64,000 nt of DNA from Archangium lipolyticum. GTDB taxonomy: Bacteria > Myxococcota > Myxococcia > Myxococcales > Myxococcaceae. The notes under the pieces were generated by a model. That model was not told where the DNA came from, did not search any database, and worked only from the letters and a program-made list of their open reading frames with translations. A program made the position numbers and the translations under genes. The first letter of the stretch is position 1. Each line of letters starts with the position of its first letter. Shown here one piece after another: positions 58,892 to 64,000 of this stretch. The stretch spans positions 1 through 64,000 of the forward strand of contig NZ_JANKBZ010000022.1 of assembly GCF_024623785.1 (NCBI RefSeq). Direction: 5' to 3'.

Positions 58892-60093
58892 AGCTCACGC
58901 CTCGCGAGGACTACAAGGAGATCCCCAACTACAGCCTCACGGGGGATCTGCTCGCGTTCCACCGCTGCGGCCTGCAGTACCGCCTGCAGAACCGGGGGCG
59001 GCTGCCGCCCTCCACCCCCGTGCAGCTGTGGTTCGGAGGCTTCATCCACGGCGTCATGGAGGATGCGTACCTGTCCTGGAGGGACGCCTCGTCGGACCCG
59101 CGCTACCGCGCCTTCCCCTGGGACTACGCGCTCTCCCACGAGCTGCAGGTGACGGTGGATCGCACCCGGCTGCGGCCGCGCAACGTGATCGCCCCCACCA
59201 ACCAGTTCAACCCCGAGCCCGTCCAGGAGGAGGCCCGGAGCGCCAACCTGCGCGCCCATGAGGCCATCAACCTCTGGGGGCCCCACCTCTTTCCGCTCAT
59301 CGATCGGCCCGAGATCCCCCTGCACGGCCTGCGGGACATGCCCGAGACGGGCCATCCCCGGCGCGCGGACTTCTTCGAGATCAGCGGCATCGTCGACGTG
59401 CTGGCGGCCGCGAACATCCGGGCCCTGACCGACAACGTCCTCGTGCGCAAGCTCCAGGAGGTGCTGCCGCTCCAGGACGGCGATTTCGAGATCATCGTCG
59501 ACTACAAGGGAACGGACCGCCCGGAGCCCTCCGACGAGATGCTCCGCGTCTACCAGTGGCAGCTGGAGACCTATGCGTGGCTGCGCTCGAGGCAGGAGGG
59601 CGCCCGCCCCGTGCGCGCCGGCATCCTGCTGTTCCTCACCGAGGTGCACCCCTCGCGGGAGGTGCTCGGACGGCTGGCGGAGCGGGCCCGGCTGGGGGAG
59701 CCCATCGAAGGCGCCACGGCCGAGGACGTGGAGGCGCTGCGCAACCACCGCTGGGACCGCCCGGTGCCACCCCTCAGCGAGCAGCTGCGGATGCACCGCT
59801 CGCTGTACATCATCCCGCTCGACGCGGCGCGGGCGGAGACGGGGGCGGGATTGTTCGACCAGCCGGTCTCCCTCATCGAGACGGCGGTGGCCCTGGAGAT
59901 CCGGGGCGAGCCCCTCTCGAAGGCCTGGATCGACACCTGGCGGCGGCTTCCCACGCCTGACGGCGGACCCCGCCGCGCACCGGACCTGAAGACGTGCATC
60001 GCGTGTGACCACCGCACCTACTGCCCCATCGCCCTGGAGACCCATGGGGCGAGCGCGGTGGGAGCCATCCCGAAACCGTTCTCGGGGCCCTGA
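58888..60093 (+). CDS. PD-(D/E)XK nuclease with a four-Cys (Fe-S type) arrangement
   Basis: This 401-residue RecB/AddB/Cas4-type nuclease has the conserved His in GFIHGVMEDAY (residue 54), Asp in GIVDVLA (170), the catalytic IIVDYKGT (Asp205, Lys207) and QWQLETYAWL, the usual Gln-Tyr motif. One Cys lies near the start (FHRCGLQYR, residue 27) and three at the end (CIACDHRTYC, residues 370-379), the spacing that holds a [4Fe-4S] cluster in AddB and Cas4. The ATG at 58888 overlaps the helicase stop. Together they form a two-subunit helicase-nuclease, smaller than AddAB. Confidence 0.88.
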   Translation: MKLTPREDYKEIPNYSLTGDLLAFHRCGLQYRLQNRGRLPPSTPVQLWFGGFIHGVMEDAYLSWRDASSDPRYRAFPWDYALSHELQVTVDRTRLRPRNVIAPTNQFNPEPVQEEARSANLRAHEAINLWGPHLFPLIDRPEIPLHGLRDMPETGHPRRADFFEISGIVDVLAAANIRALTDNVLVRKLQEVLPLQDGDFEIIVDYKGTDRPEPSDEMLRVYQWQLETYAWLRSRQEGARPVRAGILLFLTEVHPSREVLGRLAERARLGEPIEGATAEDVEALRNHRWDRPVPPLSEQLRMHRSLYIIPLDAARAETGAGLFDQPVSLIETAVALEIRGEPLSKAWIDTWRRLPTPDGGPRRAPDLKTCIACDHRTYCPIALETHGASAVGAIPKPFSGP

Positions 60094-60113
60094 GCGAGCA
60101 ACCCCGGACAGGC

Positions 60114-60152
60114 GAAAGCCCGGCCCCCCCTCCCAGGGAGCCGGGCTTTCTC
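60114..60152. terminator. Rho-independent terminator
   Basis: GAAAGCCCGGC (60114-60124) pairs with GCCGGGCTTTC (60140-60150) around a 15-nt loop. A and T ends on both sides allow it to work in either direction. It ends the helicase-nuclease transcript. Confidence 0.85.
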
Positions 60153-60296
60153 GCAACGTAGGGGTGGAAACCCCTTGGAAAGACAGAAAAGGACCGCCGC
60201 GCCGACGCCGTCGCTCTCTCGCCCGCGCGTGGGGAGGCAGTATTCCCGAGGCTGGGAAGCTGTCAAGGAGGCGGGGTGTGCCTAGGATGCGGACCC

Positions 60297-61703
60297 ATGC
60301 GCAAGGCGAAGATCATCTGCACGCTGGGACCGTCCTCGGACTCCTCCGAGGTCATTGAGGGACTCATCCGGGCCGGCATGAACGTGGCGCGGCTCAACTT
60401 CTCGCACGGGACGCACGATCAGCACCGCCGTCGGGTGAACCTCATCCGGCGCGCCTCGCGCAAGCTGGGGGTGCCGGTGGGCATCCTGCAGGACATCCAG
60501 GGGCCGAAGATCCGCCTGGGCAAGTTCGAGAGCGGGTGCCTGGAGGTGAAAACGGGCCAGACGGTGATCGTCACCACGCGCGAGGTGATGGGCCACGAGA
60601 ACATCATCCCCACGCCCATCCGCTCGCTGCCCAAGGACGTGGAGCCGGGCCACCCCATCCTGCTGGATGACGGGCGGGTGCGGCTGAAGGTGCAGAAGGT
60701 CCAGGGCAAGGACGTGACCTGTCTGGTGGAGCTGGGAGGCGTGCTGAAGGACCACAAGGGCCTCAACCTGCCGGGAGCGCACGTGTCGGTGCCCACCGTC
60801 ACGGAGAAGGACGAGGAGGACCTGGCCTTCGGACAGGAGGTGGGCGTGGACTACGTGGCGCTCTCCTTCGTGCGTACGGCGGACGACATCCGGAGGGCGC
60901 GCCAGCTGGTGTCCAAGCGGGGCACACCGCTCATCGCGAAGATCGAGAAGCCACAGGCGGTGACGAACCTGGAGGCGATCGCGCGCGAGGCGGACGGCAT
61001 CATGGTGGCGCGAGGGGACCTGGGGGTGGAGATGCCGCTGGAGAAGCTGCCGGCCATCCAGAAGCACATGGTGCGGACGGTGAACAGCATGGGAGGCCTG
61101 GTCATCGTCGCCACGGAGATGCTGGAGAGCATGGTGAACAACGCCCGGCCCACGCGCGCCGAGGTGTCGGACGTGGCCAACGCCATCCTGGATGGAGCGG
61201 ACGCGGTGATGCTGTCGGGGGAGACGGCGGCGGGGAAATACCCGCTGGAGGCGGTGGCGACGATGGCGCGGATCGTCGAGGAGACGGAGTCGGGGGTGAT
61301 GCGCAGCGAATTCCGCCCGGCCCCGTTCCCGAACTCGGGAGACGACATCTCCACGGGAGTGGCGGCGGCGGCGGCGGCGGCGGCCGAGCAGATGAACATC
61401 GGCACCATCGTGGCGTACACGGAGCGGGGCCTGACGGCGCGGCTCATCTCCGAGTTCCGGCCGAAGGCGCGGATCGTCGCGCTGACGCCGAACCCGGAGA
61501 CGGTGAACCGCATGGCGCTCTACTGGGGCGTGAAGCCGCTGCAGGTGGGGCGCTGCCAGTCGACGGACGCGATGCTCCGGCAGGTGCGCCGGCTGTGCAA
61601 GGAGATGGGCATCTGCCAGGCGGGTACGCCCGTGGTCATCGTGGCCGGTGTGCCGCTCAACGAGCCGGGGCGCACCAACATGATGTCGGTGCACCGGATT
61701 TGA
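60297..61703 (+). CDS. pyk: Pyruvate kinase
   Basis: This 468-residue enzyme has MRKAKIICTLGPSS at the start, MNVARLNFSHG, the catalytic LIAKIEKPQAV, MVARGDLGVE, VIVATEMLESM and a C-terminal regulatory domain. It converts PEP and ADP to pyruvate and ATP. The ATG at 60297 begins the conserved N-terminus; seven more residues would follow from an upstream start without a good ribosome binding site. Confidence 0.97.
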   Translation: MRKAKIICTLGPSSDSSEVIEGLIRAGMNVARLNFSHGTHDQHRRRVNLIRRASRKLGVPVGILQDIQGPKIRLGKFESGCLEVKTGQTVIVTTREVMGHENIIPTPIRSLPKDVEPGHPILLDDGRVRLKVQKVQGKDVTCLVELGGVLKDHKGLNLPGAHVSVPTVTEKDEEDLAFGQEVGVDYVALSFVRTADDIRRARQLVSKRGTPLIAKIEKPQAVTNLEAIAREADGIMVARGDLGVEMPLEKLPAIQKHMVRTVNSMGGLVIVATEMLESMVNNARPTRAEVSDVANAILDGADAVMLSGETAAGKYPLEAVATMARIVEETESGVMRSEFRPAPFPNSGDDISTGVAAAAAAAAEQMNIGTIVAYTERGLTARLISEFRPKARIVALTPNPETVNRMALYWGVKPLQVGRCQSTDAMLRQVRRLCKEMGICQAGTPVVIVAGVPLNEPGRTNMMSVHRI

Positions 61704-61728
61704 GGAGCCAACCCGGGAGTGGGCGCTG

Positions 61729-62562
61729 ATGAAGACCGATGTCCGCCGTCGCATGTCCGTTGCCGCGCTCGGAGTCTGGGTGGCGCTGACGCCGCTGTAC
61801 GCGGCCACGGCCCAGACGAAACGAACCCAGCCCGGGAAGAAGGTCCAACTGCCTCCCGCGCCGAATGAAGCGGCTCGCTACATCACCGCCGCCGAGCGGC
61901 TGTACGAGGCACTCGAGTACGAACGCGCCCTGGAGCAGCTTGCCCAGGCCCGGCGCCAGCCGCGAAGTCTCGCCGAGGACGTGCGCATCTCGCTCTTCGA
62001 GGGACTCATCCTCGCGGACATGGGCCGGCGCGTGGAGGCGCGCACGTCCTTCAAGACGGCGCTGTTGCTGGACCCACAGGCCCGGCTACCGGTGCGCACC
62101 TCTCCCAAGGTGGAGCAGGAATTCGAGGAGCTTCGAGAAGCGGTGCGCAAGGAGCTGAAGCTCCCGGAAACCGAGCCCCAGGCTCGAGCGCCCAGCCCGG
62201 ACGATCGCCCGGAGACACCCTCGGTGGAGCTCGTGCCGGAGACGGAGCAGCGCCCGTGGCTACCCTCCTCGGTAAGGATGGGGAGCGTGTCCGTGCCCAC
62301 GCCGAGCCTGGCGCTGCTGGGAGCCGGAGTAGTCGCGGGCGGAGTGGGCGGCTTCTTCGGGCTGCGCTCACGCGGGCAGATCCAGGACGCACGAGACGCG
62401 AGCTACCAGCAACCGATGGCCGCACACCGCGACGAGGCCCTGGGAAGCGCGCGCGTGGCCAACGTCCTCTTCGGCGCGGCCGGGCTGTTGGCCACGGGTG
62501 CGGTCGTCACCTGGCTGCTGTCCGGCGGAGAAGAAGTGCCCCACACGGAGGCAGCGCGATGA
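61729..62562 (+). CDS. Exported protein with TPR-like helices and C-terminal membrane segments
   Basis: This 277-residue protein has a signal peptide (ending near ATAQ), helical repeat-like segments (AARYITAAERLYEALEYERA, RVEARTSFKTALLLDP), a Pro/Glu-rich linker and two hydrophobic segments at the end (LALLGAGVVAGGVGGFFGL and VLFGAAGLLATGAVVTWLL). This resembles myxobacterial envelope proteins paired with secretion or kinase modules. No function can be assigned. It is coupled to the next gene by ATGA. Confidence 0.75.
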   Translation: MKTDVRRRMSVAALGVWVALTPLYAATAQTKRTQPGKKVQLPPAPNEAARYITAAERLYEALEYERALEQLAQARRQPRSLAEDVRISLFEGLILADMGRRVEARTSFKTALLLDPQARLPVRTSPKVEQEFEELREAVRKELKLPETEPQARAPSPDDRPETPSVELVPETEQRPWLPSSVRMGSVSVPTPSLALLGAGVVAGGVGGFFGLRSRGQIQDARDASYQQPMAAHRDEALGSARVANVLFGAAGLLATGAVVTWLLSGGEEVPHTEAAR

Positions 62563-63512
62563 GGATGCTCCTGAAGATGGCGGCCCTGCTGGGAGTGCTG
62601 CTCACGGGCTGTCTGGTACCAACGATCGACGACTTCAACCAGGAGGACGCACGGCGTTGTGACAGCGAGAACACGTGCCTGACGGGTTATGTCTGCGTGG
62701 AGGGCCGCTGCCAGCCCGAGCAGGGCACGGCATGTCGACCCGGCACGTCGGCGCTCTGCGGCCCGGACATGGGCGAGTGCCAGGCCGGTAAGCGCCCCTG
62801 CGACACGGGAGGGGCCTATGGGCCTTGTGAAGGGGCCGTGTCCGCGGTGGACGAGGTGTGCAACGGCAAGGACGACGACTGCGACGGCACCCCGGACGAG
62901 GGACTCCCCTGCGACCCAGCCTGCACGATATGCACGTACAAGGGACGCGCCTGCGAGAACGGACAGTGTGGGGGCTGTCTGGACAGCCACTACGAGAACG
63001 GGACCGAGTGCATTCCCAAGGTGGGGCTCGGAAAGGGCTGCACCGAGAATCGCATGTGCGACTCCGGCTTCTGTGTGGATGGCATCTGCTGCAACGTCTC
63101 CGCCTGCGACAAAGCGCCGGACCAGTGCTTCGCGCCTGTCGGCTCCTGCGCCAGCGGCACGTGCCAATACGCCCCCCTGTCAACGGGAACGCTCTGCAAC
63201 GATGGCAATGCCTGCACCTCCGACGACAAGTGCAACGGCTCCGGCGCGTGCGGGGGAACCGCCAAGGCCTGCAACACCCCCCCGGGCCAGTGCTTCAATC
63301 CTACCGGCACCTGCAACCCGGCCACTGGAGCCTGCACCTACCCGCCCAAGCCCGCCGGCACGGGTTGTGACGATGGGCGCGGCTGTTACGGTCCCGATGT
63401 GTGCGATGGCTCCGGCGCGTGCGGAGCCACTTATTATCTGTGCTGCAAGAATCAATACTGCTCCAACAACGAATGCGTCTGTAACACCAGCCCTTGCTAC
63501 TGCCAACTGTGA
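62559..63512 (+). CDS. Cys-rich lipoprotein with a MopE-type metal-binding motif
   Basis: This 317-residue lipoprotein has a lipobox (LLTGC) and about forty Cys residues. One segment, CNGKDDDCDGTPDEG, matches the MopE-like putative metal-binding repeat. Others (CNDGNACTSDDKC, CNGSGACGG) are tandem disulfide-rich units typical of myxobacterial surface proteins. It ends in a Cys-rich tail. It is probably a surface-exposed structural or metal-binding protein made together with the upstream TPR-like protein. Confidence 0.87.
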   Translation: MRMLLKMAALLGVLLTGCLVPTIDDFNQEDARRCDSENTCLTGYVCVEGRCQPEQGTACRPGTSALCGPDMGECQAGKRPCDTGGAYGPCEGAVSAVDEVCNGKDDDCDGTPDEGLPCDPACTICTYKGRACENGQCGGCLDSHYENGTECIPKVGLGKGCTENRMCDSGFCVDGICCNVSACDKAPDQCFAPVGSCASGTCQYAPLSTGTLCNDGNACTSDDKCNGSGACGGTAKACNTPPGQCFNPTGTCNPATGACTYPPKPAGTGCDDGRGCYGPDVCDGSGACGATYYLCCKNQYCSNNECVCNTSPCYCQL

Positions 63513-63526
63513 CGTGAAGGAGTGGG

Positions 63527-63976
63527 TCAGCTGTCGCGATAGGCGTCGGCGATGCCGCACAGGTTCTGGATCACCACCATCCTCGTGATGAGCCCCTGGT
63601 GGAAGTCCGTGACGACCGCGTACTCGCTGCGAAAGGTCTTCCCCGTCTTCTTCACGAGGAAGGAGTCGTCCCCCAGGACGATGACCTGGTCACCGTGGTC
63701 GATGAACTCCTGGGGCCGCTCCTGGTGGAACTCGGCGATTTCAGGCAGCCGGGAGTAGTAATCGATCACGGCCTGCTTGCCGCGGAACTCTCCGCTGAGG
63801 GGCGTTCCGTCCGGAATCGTCACCTTCCAGACCACGTCTTCCGCCATGTGGTCGAGCAAGGGCTTCGCATCCATCACCCTGTCCATCTCCTCGAAAATCC
63901 ACTTCAAGAGACCCGCGTTGTCCTTCGACATGCGCGCGCCTGTCCCCAGCTCCATTTCCGCGACCGTGCTCTCCAT
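63527..63976 (-). CDS. SnoaL-like/NTF2-fold protein
   Basis: This 149-residue protein has the SnoaL/NTF2 cone-fold pattern: WIFEEMDRVMDAKPLLDHMAED, VVWKVTIPDGTPLSGEFRG, YYSRLPEIAEF and a C-terminal strand VTDFHQGLITRMVVIQNL. Members include polyketide cyclases, hydrolases and binding proteins, so the activity is unknown. The start at 63976 has AAGGGAA upstream. It faces the Cys-rich lipoprotein gene, with 14 bp between stops. Confidence 0.85.
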   Translation of the reverse strand: MESTVAEMELGTGARMSKDNAGLLKWIFEEMDRVMDAKPLLDHMAEDVVWKVTIPDGTPLSGEFRGKQAVIDYYSRLPEIAEFHQERPQEFIDHGDQVIVLGDDSFLVKKTGKTFRSEYAVVTDFHQGLITRMVVIQNLCGIADAYRDS

Positions 63977-64000
63977 GACCGTTCCCTTTCTTTCAAGCCC

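Noticed and set aside
56537-60093. Assigning the helicase-nuclease pair to a named defence system such as Gabija
   Set aside because: Gabija pairs a UvrD-like helicase with an OLD-type ATPase-TOPRIM protein; here the partner is PD-(D/E)XK with Cys ligands, and no other defence genes adjoin it.

Overview
The window is high-GC chromosomal DNA from a myxobacterium, most likely suborder Cystobacterineae (Archangium, Cystobacter or a relative). This is inferred from codon use, menaquinone-based core metabolism, a PilT-like ATPase beside a PilZ protein, Cys-rich lipoproteins, a DUF6310/DUF5953-type gene pair, and a REP-like repeat recurring at four sites. No strain can be named from sequence alone.

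Layout. (1) 1-5924: end of a nonribosomal peptide cluster, with the last NRPS module (A end, carrier, terminal condensation domain), a cyclic-peptide-type ABC exporter, a GT64-like glycosyltransferase and a CmlA-like diiron beta-hydroxylase. (2) 6083-9518: secreted or unknown proteins, including a DUF2911 protein and a lipoprotein phosphoesterase. (3) 9590-20730: a compact oxidative operon behind tandem AGTC-N4-GACT palindromes: TetR1, Baeyer-Villiger monooxygenase, SMP-30-like propeller, SDR, Coq4-like protein, TetR2, ferredoxin reductase, [2Fe-2S] ferredoxin, P450 and MFS exporter. It resembles the logic of camphor catabolism. (4) 21030-22880: a frameshifted DUF6310-like putative toxin gene, its DUF5953-like partner, and the 3' end of a tmRNA or tRNA with a terminator, which looks like an integration scar. 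(5) 22891-32041, minus strand: SbnB-like dehydrogenase, then ndk, sucD, sucC, sdhB, sdhA, mdh and icd, a TCA-cycle block in which I see no sdhC. (6) 32179-37571: methyltransferase, membrane-anchored polysaccharide deacetylase, heme-oxygenase-fold-like protein, V4R-like protein, PilZ protein, PilT/PilU ATPase and a STAS-like protein. (7) 37573-44943, minus: menF-menD-menH-menA-menC-menE. (8) 45076-51866, plus: aroF-menG/ubiE-aroK-aroDE fusion-aroC-aroB-aroA, then gltA. (9) 53369-63976: acyl-CoA ligase, acidic zinc-ribbon protein, exported bifunctional-nuclease-domain protein, UvrD-like helicase with an Fe-S-type PD-(D/E)XK nuclease, pyruvate kinase, two envelope proteins and a SnoaL-like protein.

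How it fits together: the divergent aro and men operons share a 132-bp control region and form one route from chorismate synthesis to menaquinone. menG sits inside the aro operon. Menaquinone then serves the succinate dehydrogenase encoded in the TCA block. The accessory parts (1, 3, 4) and the helicase-nuclease pair are the places where new biology is most likely.
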